Assembly: GCA_002435865.1 (NCBI GenBank)
Contig: DIWV01000012.1
Coordinates: 1 to 10,348, forward strand
Length of the DNA: 10,348 nucleotides
Source: Cloacimonetes bacterium UBA6097
Lineage (GTDB): Bacteria > Cloacimonadota > Cloacimonadia > Cloacimonadales > Cloacimonadaceae
Direction: 5' to 3'
The translations under genes and the position numbers were made by a program. Below, in pieces: positions 1 to 5,906 of the stretch (its first letter is position 1; every line of letters begins with the position of its first letter). The notes below the pieces were generated by a model. That model was not told the DNA's origin. It saw only the letters and a program-made list of their open reading frames with translations, and did not search any database.

Positions 1-124
1 CTGTCAACTATATTAGGACTAGACACAAACATAGTAATTGACATAAAACAATTTATCATAAAACTATTCTTAATAAAAAGGGTGAGTATTACAGCAATAG
101 ATATTCAAAAGAAACGAAGCTTTA
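1..124. other. AT-rich stretch with no recognisable gene
   Basis: No convincing coding region is visible on either strand. A TTGACA hexamer lies at 38-43, but no good -10 element follows at 16-18 bp. A 15-codon GTG-started reading frame (82-129) follows an AAAAAGGG run but is too short to support. The window edge may cut off the context needed to interpret this stretch. Confidence 0.5.
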
Positions 125-152
125 TGTAGCATAGATTATTAATCTTTTGCAT

Positions 153-173
153 TCCGACAATAGTATTGTCGGA
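153..173. repeat. 21-bp palindrome, arm 1 of the nested element
   Basis: This is a perfect palindrome of two 10-bp arms around a single central base (163). It matches the pattern CCGnCAnTAnTAnTGnCGG shared with the palindrome at 183-203, whose start lies exactly 30 bp away. A one-base centre suits a duplex protein-binding site or a cruciform; an RNA hairpin would lose the inner pairs to form its loop. Confidence 0.85.
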
Positions 174-182
174 CAGTAATTA

Positions 183-203
183 ACCGGCATTACTAATGCC
201 GGT
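183..203. repeat. 21-bp palindrome, arm 2 of the nested element
   Basis: This is a perfect palindrome around base 193. It is identical to the 153-173 palindrome at 14 of 21 positions. The differences are the central base and three pairs of matched changes, each change in one half being mirrored in the other so that pairing is kept. This is compensatory divergence within a related pair of palindromes. Confidence 0.85.
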
Positions 204-221
204 ATGCAACAGGATGCTATC

Positions 222-1244
222 CTATGCTACAATGTCTTTAATAAAAGCGTTAATCATGTCTTTTGTGGTATTCCAGGAGCACATCAGGCGCACTTCATAT
301 CTTGCTTCATTCCAGGTGTAGAAATGATACTTCTCCTGCAGAGGTGGGATAATCTCTTTTGGAAAGATAGCAAAGACTGCATTGACCTGGACAGGTTGTG
401 TAATTGTAATATTCTTTATTTCAGACAAGCGTTCTGCCAGATACTGTGCCATTTGATTCGCATGCAGGGCAGTTTCTTTCCAAAGGTCGTTTTCAATATA
501 GGTTTCCATCTGAAGGGTAATATATCTCATCTTAGAGATAAGCTGGGTAAGCTGTTTACGGTAATATACTGCGTCGGCAGCAGCACTATCATGATTGATA
601 AAGATAAGCGCTTCACCAAAAAGGCATCCGTTTTTAGTTGCGCCAAAGCTTACAAGATCTACTCCGCACTGTGCAGTCATTTCTTCCATTGTGCAGCCAA
701 GGCTTATAGCGGCATTTGCCAGGCGTGCACCGTCTATATAAAGCAGCATCTTATTGGCATGGGCAAAATCAGCCAGGGCTTTGATTTCATTCAAAGAATA
801 AACAGTTCCGTATTCTGTTGCCTGTGAAATGGAAATGATGCGGGGCTGGGACATATGCTGGTCTGCCATCAGATTGATATGCGGTATAATCAATTCCTTT
901 GTAAGTTTACCGTCAGTAGTGGGGATAGTAATTAACCTGCTTTGGGTAAACTTTTGAACGGCACCTGCTTCGTGCATATTGATATGGGATGTTTCAGCAC
1001 AAAAGATTGCCTCATAGGATTTTATCAGGCTTTGCAAAGCAAGGACATTGGCACCAGTGCCTGTCATCAGGAACATAGCTTTGGCGTTTTTACCAAACAT
1101 TGCTGCTATTTTGTTTTGCACTTTTTCTGAATATTCTTCTTCTCCATAACCGTGCCAGAAGCCATTATTGGCTGTTTCTATCGCTTTTAAAATGAGTGGA
1201 TGCGCGCCGGAATGATTATCACTGCCAAAACTGATGGGATGCAT
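222..1244 (-). CDS. ltaE: Low-specificity L-threonine aldolase (PLP-dependent)
   Basis: A 340-aa cytosolic PLP enzyme of the beta-eliminating lyase family, expected to cleave L-threonine or L-allo-threonine to glycine and acetaldehyde. Visible motifs are GTGAN (62-66), the PLP-stacking His in SHINMHEAG (H87), the pyridine-binding Asp in IDGARL (D171), the Schiff-base Lys in SFGATKNG (K204), and a carboxylate-binding Arg in VRLMCSW (R319). The length is normal for the family. The start is set by AAGGAG (1258-1253 on the minus strand) 8 bp upstream of the ATG. The gene is divergent from purA across a 77-bp spacer. The final codons (Ile-Val-Ala-stop) lie in the right arm of the nested palindrome at 125-231. 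A related beta-eliminating lyase with another substrate cannot be excluded. Confidence 0.9.
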   Translation of the reverse strand: MHPISFGSDNHSGAHPLILKAIETANNGFWHGYGEEEYSEKVQNKIAAMFGKNAKAMFLMTGTGANVLALQSLIKSYEAIFCAETSHINMHEAGAVQKFTQSRLITIPTTDGKLTKELIIPHINLMADQHMSQPRIISISQATEYGTVYSLNEIKALADFAHANKMLLYIDGARLANAAISLGCTMEEMTAQCGVDLVSFGATKNGCLFGEALIFINHDSAAADAVYYRKQLTQLISKMRYITLQMETYIENDLWKETALHANQMAQYLAERLSEIKNITITQPVQVNAVFAIFPKEIIPPLQEKYHFYTWNEARYEVRLMCSWNTTKDMINAFIKDIVA

Positions 1245-1321
1245 AAGAGGTTCTCCTTTTTATATTGACAAACACAGAAAGCTTAATTGCATGAGTTTTT
1301 ATCTGTGTCAAGGAGAATTAA
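1245..1321. promoter_or_regulatory. Divergent ltaE/purA promoter-operator region
   Basis: This 77-bp spacer must hold the start signals for both divergent genes. TTGACA occurs on the plus strand at 1265-1270 and on the minus strand at 1311-1306, facing each other. Each is followed towards the centre by CACAG-type sequence: ACACAG at 1272-1277 pairs with CTGTGT at 1303-1308. That gives an imperfect inverted repeat around 1288-1290. The right half abuts the purA ribosome binding site. No convincing -10 boxes are seen at standard spacing, so the promoter assignment is an inference; an operator or RNA hairpin is equally possible. Confidence 0.35.
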
Positions 1322-2581
1322 ATGAGTTCAATTGCAGTACTCGGTTGCATGTGGGGCGATGAAGCCAAAGCCAAGATTGTAGATGTGCTGGGCGAATGCG
1401 CAGATGTAGTTGTACGCTTTCAGGGTGGAGGCAATGCCGGGCACACTATTCACCTGAAAGAAAAAAAGTATGTATTCCACGGTATACCTTCCGGTATTTT
1501 ATATCCCGAAACTGTCTGTGTGATAGGCAGCGGAGTAGTAATTGATGTCTTTGATTTGCTGAAAGAAATAGATGACCTAAAGAGGAAGGGGATTTATTTT
1601 ACGGACAGGCTGATGATTGACCCCAGAGTATCACTGGTTTTACCTTTACACAAGGACCTTGATGCAGCCAATGAAGATAAATCCGGAAAAAATAAAATTG
1701 GTACCACCCGCAAAGGAATAGGTCCTGCCTATTCGGATGACAGGGCAAGAGCAGGTATAAGACTAAATGACCTTTATTACAAAGACCATCTTAAAAACAG
1801 AATTGAAAATCTCTATAAATACCACAACCTTAAAATTACCGATAAAGACTTGCAGCTTTTGATAAAGAAACTGCAGGATGCAGGTAAAAAACTGGCATCA
1901 TACGTTAAGCAGACGGATACCTATATCCGCAGGAGATATGCACAGGGTGACAGTATTCTGTTTGAAGGTGCTCAGGGAACGCTATTGGACATAACCTATG
2001 GGACCTATCCATATGTGACATCTTCTAATACCATTGCAGGTGGAATAGCAACAGGAGTTGGAGTTCCTCTAAAAATGGTGGATAAGGTTATAGGTGTTTA
2101 CAAAGCATATTGCACCAGGGTTGGAGATGGACCTTTCCCCACAGAACTTAATAATCCTGTTGGAGATAAAATCCGGTTACAGGGTAATGAATTTGGCGCA
2201 ACCACCGGCAGACCCAGACGCATAGGCTGGTTTGATGCTGTAGCTGCCAAATATTCTGCTGAAATAAACGGTCTGGATGGGCTGGCAGTCACTTTGCTGG
2301 ATGTGCTTTCCGGTATGGATGAACTTAAGATTTGTACAGCTTATTGGATTGATGGCAAAAGGACTGAAGATTATCCTGCCGATCCCTTCCTGCTCTATAA
2401 AGCTGAACCGGAATACCTGACCCTCAAAGGCTGGAAAAAAGACATAACACAAGTCAAAAAGTACAAAGCGCTTCCCAAGGCAGCAAAAGACTATTTGGAA
2501 GTGATCCAGGATTTACTGGCAGTGCCGATAGAAATTGTATCAGTAGGAAAGGAACGCAGCCAGACGATTATTATCAAATGA
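1322..2581 (+). CDS. purA: Adenylosuccinate synthetase, with unusual nucleotide-loop residues
   Basis: A 419-aa cytosolic enzyme expected to join IMP and aspartate using GTP, the first committed step to AMP. Full-length similarity is clear: catalytic Asp13 (WGDE) and His41 (NAGHT) fall at E. coli positions, followed by IGTT (127-130), FEGAQGTLLD (214-223), GTYPYVTSSN (227-236), the Asp-binding region ATTGRPRR (293-300), and a C-terminal SVGKER. Several normally conserved residues differ. The loop usually written GDEGKGK is GDEAKAK (Ala15 and Ala17), Gln10 is Met, and the guanine-recognition TKLD is TLLD (Leu325 at the Lys331 site). AAGGAG at 1310-1315 lies 6 bp before the ATG. It probably leads the downstream operon. 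Confidence 0.93.
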   Translation: MSSIAVLGCMWGDEAKAKIVDVLGECADVVVRFQGGGNAGHTIHLKEKKYVFHGIPSGILYPETVCVIGSGVVIDVFDLLKEIDDLKRKGIYFTDRLMIDPRVSLVLPLHKDLDAANEDKSGKNKIGTTRKGIGPAYSDDRARAGIRLNDLYYKDHLKNRIENLYKYHNLKITDKDLQLLIKKLQDAGKKLASYVKQTDTYIRRRYAQGDSILFEGAQGTLLDITYGTYPYVTSSNTIAGGIATGVGVPLKMVDKVIGVYKAYCTRVGDGPFPTELNNPVGDKIRLQGNEFGATTGRPRRIGWFDAVAAKYSAEINGLDGLAVTLLDVLSGMDELKICTAYWIDGKRTEDYPADPFLLYKAEPEYLTLKGWKKDITQVKKYKALPKAAKDYLEVIQDLLAVPIEIVSVGKERSQTIIIK

Positions 2582-2583
2582 TT

Positions 2584-2590
2584 GAAAGGA
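2584..2590 (+). promoter_or_regulatory. Ribosome binding site deciding the start of the 2599 gene
   Basis: GAAAGGA lies 8 bp before the ATG at 2599. The earlier in-frame ATG at 2578 overlaps the purA stop as ATGA but has no purine-rich site before it, and starting there would put charged residues ahead of an already complete signal peptide. The 2599 start is therefore preferred. Confidence 0.6.
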
Positions 2591-2598
2591 CGAAGGCT

Positions 2599-3780
2599 AT
2601 GTTTAACAAAAAAGATTTATTACTTTTAATTTCAATGTTGCTATTCCTTTGTGTGGGTTTATTTGCACAACAGGATAGCCTTGATTTTCCTGCTCCACAA
2701 TATATGCTGCCTTTTTATGACCATTTCTCTCAGAACCACTTGAACGTGGAAGCTATGGGTAGAGGTTTTACAACCATGGCAGTATTGGGCAAAGTGGAAA
2801 ATGGAGTAAATAATCCTGCCACATTAAGCAGTGATAAATCTGCAATGTATATGGAACTTACAATTAAACCTCCGATTGGTGAAATCAATGTACCGGATAG
2901 CATGATGTATAGTTCTCCCATACCGTTTGGTATGATTGGATTGAGTGGGAGAATGTATAAACAAATATATGGAGCAATAAGTTATAACGTTCCGAAGTCC
3001 CTTGTATATGATAACTTCACAATTGAAACAGGTCAAGGCGCAGATGCAATAACACGCTATCCCACCTATTACCTGCATCAGGTTACTGCAACGTTGGCAG
3101 GCGATATTGGCAAACTCAGGCTTGGCATTAATATACACAATCAGTTTCACCAGTTTAATGATATTGTTGTGTTCCAGACTTTTGACATGATCGATGAAAC
3201 CTTTTACGTAGTAAGATTTCAACCGGGTGTCCTGTATCAAATGGATAACATTAATATTGGAGCAGCTTTTACTCCTGAAACTTCGGTTAAGATGGACATT
3301 AAGTATGCTGAATATGATGTAGTTCTGCCCATGAAGATAAGTGCCGGAGTCAATGCTAAGTATGATAATTTGGGTTTGTTTGCAGATATTGACTGGGAAC
3401 AATTCAGTAAAATGGACAGTAAGTTTGATGACAGGCTGACAATCAAGGCAGGCATCGAGAAAAGAATCAGGAATTATGCTTACAGAGCCGGTCTTATCAG
3501 TTTCCCCGGAGTGTACAAAGGTCCATATCGGCTTCCATTCTACGAAGCAGCAGAGCCCAGCCATCAGTTATGGTGGAATCCCATAGCAAGAGGCGGCGTT
3601 ATCGGTGATACTGACCAACTGTACGCAACAATAGGTTTTACCTATCATTTTAATGGCGGGAAGCTTTCCCTCGGACTGATCAGAGATGTAATGGACAATG
3701 TCCCTGCAACACAGTTTGCTATGGCTTTGGGATTTAATCTTGATACTTTAAAAGGGAAGAAATTCCTGATATTTGATTAA
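2599..3780 (+). CDS. PorV/FadL-like outer-membrane beta-barrel protein
   Basis: A 393-aa exported protein. A typical signal peptide (residues 1-23) ends LFA before QQDSLDF. The mature part has alternating polar and hydrophobic strands rich in Tyr, Phe and Gly, and an early NNPATLSS segment (NPA at 72-74). Such a segment is typical of PorV/PorQ and UPF0164-type relatives of the FadL transporters. It probably forms an outer-membrane barrel; the cargo is unknown. It ends LIFD rather than in the terminal Phe of many porins. An alternative start at 2578 would add seven residues. Its stop (TAA) overlaps the next gene's ATG by one base, which indicates cotranscription and probably coupled translation. 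It has the same general type as the protein at 8764-9561 but low visible identity to it. Confidence 0.7.
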   Translation: MFNKKDLLLLISMLLFLCVGLFAQQDSLDFPAPQYMLPFYDHFSQNHLNVEAMGRGFTTMAVLGKVENGVNNPATLSSDKSAMYMELTIKPPIGEINVPDSMMYSSPIPFGMIGLSGRMYKQIYGAISYNVPKSLVYDNFTIETGQGADAITRYPTYYLHQVTATLAGDIGKLRLGINIHNQFHQFNDIVVFQTFDMIDETFYVVRFQPGVLYQMDNINIGAAFTPETSVKMDIKYAEYDVVLPMKISAGVNAKYDNLGLFADIDWEQFSKMDSKFDDRLTIKAGIEKRIRNYAYRAGLISFPGVYKGPYRLPFYEAAEPSHQLWWNPIARGGVIGDTDQLYATIGFTYHFNGGKLSLGLIRDVMDNVPATQFAMALGFNLDTLKGKKFLIFD

Positions 3781-4904
3781 TGAAAGCCAAAGTTGCTATC
3801 CGAAAGATTGAAACATACCAGCTTCAACCTATTATGGAAGCAGTCGGGGACTTTCTTTCAGGCATTGATTCTGTTCGGTTTGAAGAAGCAAAAACAGTAT
3901 TAATAAAGCCCAATCTACTTGCCAATTTCCCCCCTGAAAAGGCAGTTACTACCCATCCTGTCGTATTGGAAGCAATCATAAAATACCTGCTAAAGCTTAA
4001 TAAAGAAGTCTGGCTTGGTGACAGTCCCGGAGGAGCAGGAAATATTAAACAAATCTGGCAGACAACGGGAATACAGGAACTGGCAGATAAATACCCCATA
4101 AAGTTAGTCAATTTTGCTTCATTTGGAGTGCAGGAAGTTGATGTTAACGGGTTTCAACTGAAGATTTCCAAGATAGTCTGGGCAGCTGATGCTATCATTA
4201 ATGTCAGTAAATATAAGACTCATGGCCTGATGGCATATACGGGAGCAGTAAAGAATCTGTATGGTTTGATACCGGGAATGATAAAGACAGAATATCACAA
4301 GCAATATCCTGATACTGACGGATTTGGGCATATGCTTGCTGCAGTATATAAAGCTGTTAAGCACAGGGTTGTATATAATATCATGGACGGTATCGTTGGT
4401 ATGGACGGAGCCGGTCCTTCTGCAGGGAAGCCACGCAATTTCGGCTTGCTGTTCGGTTCAGCTTCAGCTCCCTCACTTGATTATCTGGCCTCATCCTATA
4501 TGGGTTTTTCATTAAAGCATGTGGGTTATGTAAAGGAAGCCTTGCATGAAGATGGCATAATCCCCTCCGGCATTGAATTTCCTGTAAGCTTTAACAGTTT
4601 CAGGCTGGATAAGGTAAATAAGCAGCGCTCTCACTTCAGTTCACAGTTATTACGTTATGTTCCCCCAAAGATTCATCTGGTACTTGAGAAAATGTTTGAC
4701 TTCTATCCCTATATAACAGATAGATGTAAAGTATGTCATATATGTGTTAAAAGCTGCCCGGTTAAAACGATAGAAATTGGGGAAGATAAGCTGCCTGTTG
4801 TTAAAACTGATAATTGTATACGGTGTTTGTGCTGTCATGAGATGTGTCCCTATCAGGCGATAGACATTCATAAGTCGGTGCTGGCAAAACTTTTAATGGC
4901 TTAA
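3780..4904 (+). CDS. DUF362 protein with C-terminal 2x[4Fe-4S] ferredoxin domain
   Basis: A 374-aa protein with an N-terminal DUF362 domain (about 1-290) and a bacterial ferredoxin domain (about 310-365). DUF362 landmarks are LIKPNLL (41-47), THP (58-60), GDSPGG (80-85), the SKYKTHGL..TGAVKNLYGLIPG region (143-166) and DGIVGMDGAGPSAGKPR (203-219). The ferredoxin part has two CxxCxxCxxxCP motifs: Cys316/319/322/326 and Cys346/349/352/356. No signal peptide or membrane segment is seen, so it should be cytosolic. DUF362 has no settled reaction; the clusters point to electron transfer. The ATG overlaps the upstream TAA by one base, and no strong ribosome binding site lies close, which fits translational coupling. 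Confidence 0.85.
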   Translation: MKAKVAIRKIETYQLQPIMEAVGDFLSGIDSVRFEEAKTVLIKPNLLANFPPEKAVTTHPVVLEAIIKYLLKLNKEVWLGDSPGGAGNIKQIWQTTGIQELADKYPIKLVNFASFGVQEVDVNGFQLKISKIVWAADAIINVSKYKTHGLMAYTGAVKNLYGLIPGMIKTEYHKQYPDTDGFGHMLAAVYKAVKHRVVYNIMDGIVGMDGAGPSAGKPRNFGLLFGSASAPSLDYLASSYMGFSLKHVGYVKEALHEDGIIPSGIEFPVSFNSFRLDKVNKQRSHFSSQLLRYVPPKIHLVLEKMFDFYPYITDRCKVCHICVKSCPVKTIEIGEDKLPVVKTDNCIRCLCCHEMCPYQAIDIHKSVLAKLLMA

Positions 4905-4918
4905 AAAAGAGGTAACCA

Positions 4919-5560
4919 ATGAAACTTGAATATTACGGACACTCTTTCTGGAGAATTGTCACTGATTCAATTTCAATAGTTATTGATCCTTTTGATAATA
5001 TCGGCTACCCGATTCCACAACACCTTAAGGCTGATTATGTCTTCGTCAGCCATGAGCACCATGACCATAATAATGTTTCTATTATAAAGGGAAATCCACG
5101 GATAATCAGGGATTCCGGTTTGTATGAATTACCTGATATGAAAGCTGAGTTTATATCAGTTTTTCATGATAATGAAAATGGAGTTCGCAGAGGGAAGAAC
5201 AACATTATTATGCTAATACTCGATGGATTAAAAATAATACATTGCGGTGACTTGGGGCACTTGCCCTCATCAAATGTCTTAACCAAAATAGATAACCCCG
5301 ACCTGCTACTGGTACCCGTAGGAGAAGTATATACAATTGCCCTGAAAGAAATATGGCAAATGATTAAGTCGATAAAACCAAGATTGATTTTTCCCATGCA
5401 TTTTAAAACGACGGCTTTGGGATTCCAGTTAGGTGAGCTTGCTGCGTTTACACAAAGCTCTGTTAATGTTTTCAACCATGGCAAAAACACTATAGAAATA
5501 ACACAAGAATTGCTATCCTCAGAAAAGACTGTTATCTTGAATTGGGCTAACAAGGAGTAG
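4919..5560 (+). CDS. UlaG-like metal-dependent hydrolase (beta-lactamase superfamily)
   Basis: A 213-aa cytosolic protein of the metallo-beta-lactamase fold, UlaG/YtnP-like branch. It opens with the family's MKLEYYGHSFWRI and IDPF segments. The HxHxDH metal motif is HEHHDH (H45, H47, D49, H50). Further probable ligands are H83 (FHD), D111 in HCGDLGH and H161 in FPMHFKT. Members hydrolyse diverse phosphodiester, lactone or ester substrates, so the reaction cannot be named from sequence. An AAGAGGT ribosome binding site at 4907-4913 precedes the ATG. It sits 14 bp after the DUF362 gene and 5 bp before the FtsB-like gene. Confidence 0.85.
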   Translation: MKLEYYGHSFWRIVTDSISIVIDPFDNIGYPIPQHLKADYVFVSHEHHDHNNVSIIKGNPRIIRDSGLYELPDMKAEFISVFHDNENGVRRGKNNIIMLILDGLKIIHCGDLGHLPSSNVLTKIDNPDLLLVPVGEVYTIALKEIWQMIKSIKPRLIFPMHFKTTALGFQLGELAAFTQSSVNVFNHGKNTIEITQELLSSEKTVILNWANKE

Positions 5561-5565
5561 ATTCA

Positions 5566-5904
5566 ATGAAAATCAAGACCACTTCTCTTGATCAAAAAAG
5601 ACCTATACGTTTTATTTATTGGTTGATTATCTTTATCTTTATTTCAATCACTTTATTCTTTGGGCGCAATAGCTTCCTGAAAGTAATCCTTTTTAAAAGT
5701 GAAACTGCAAAACTGGAAGAAAAGGTAAATATGCTTCGGGCTGAAAATGAAAAATTAAAACAAGAAAACCATGAACTTAAGACCAATCCGGAAGTTATAG
5801 AAAAAATCGCCAGAGAGCAGTTGGGATATCAACAGAATGATGAAAAAGTTTATAGGTTTATTCCTCCGCAAAATGAAGAGAAAACTTCAAAACAAAAGGA
5901 ATAA
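5566..5904 (+). CDS. FtsB/DivIC-family septum formation initiator
   Basis: A 112-aa bitopic inner-membrane protein. A short basic N-terminus (1-15) is followed by one transmembrane helix (about 16-33). A periplasmic leucine-zipper coiled coil (about 46-73, ALKLEEKV-like heptads and LRAENEKLKQENHEL) comes next. The family's C-terminal signature is NPEVIEKIAREQLGY (74-88) with VYRF (95-98). FtsB and DivIC pair with FtsL-type proteins to activate septal peptidoglycan synthesis. The C-terminal tail is lysine- and glutamate-rich. AAGGAG eight bases before the ATG overlaps the end of the preceding gene. The next gene starts 2 bp after its stop. Confidence 0.85.
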   Translation: MKIKTTSLDQKRPIRFIYWLIIFIFISITLFFGRNSFLKVILFKSETAKLEEKVNMLRAENEKLKQENHELKTNPEVIEKIAREQLGYQQNDEKVYRFIPPQNEEKTSKQKE

Positions 5905-5906
5905 TC

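Larger units (their letters stand above)
125..231. repeat. Nested symmetric palindrome cluster (107 bp)
   Basis: The outer arms TGTAGCATAG (125-134) and CTATGCTACA (222-231) are perfect 10-bp inverted repeats. Inside them TTGCAT (147-152) pairs with ATGCAA (204-209). Four local palindromes are centred at 139 (133-145), 163 (153-173), 193 (183-203) and 217 (211-223). All of these are symmetric about base 178, so the whole element could fold into a branched cruciform or, as RNA, a multibranched structure. The right arm overlaps the last three codons and stop of the threonine aldolase gene. Neither strand has a U-run after the hairpins, so a standard intrinsic terminator is not supported. A REPIN- or MITE-like element, or a protein-binding or processing site, is possible. 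The symmetry is seen directly; the function is unknown. Confidence 0.8.

Noticed and set aside
38..66. Sigma-70 promoter starting at TTGACA 38-43
   Set aside because: No acceptable -10 hexamer at 16-18 bp spacing and no gene downstream on that strand.
82..129. 15-codon GTG-started reading frame after AAAAAGGG
   Set aside because: Too short to support, no family features, and it runs into the palindromic element.
153..203. Intrinsic terminators for the threonine aldolase gene
   Set aside because: The stems are good but no U-run follows on either strand, and the one-base centres are poor for RNA hairpin loops.
125..231. CRISPR array
   Set aside because: There are only two related palindromes with a 9-bp gap and no repeat-spacer regularity or cas genes.
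204..827. Long plus-strand reading frame opposite the threonine aldolase gene
   Set aside because: It is antisense to a gene with clear family motifs, is cysteine-rich and low in family-like features, and has no ribosome binding site.
2824..3564. 246-aa minus-strand reading frame opposite the first barrel gene
   Set aside because: Its composition looks like a shadow translation and it resembles no family; the plus strand has a signal peptide and family motifs.
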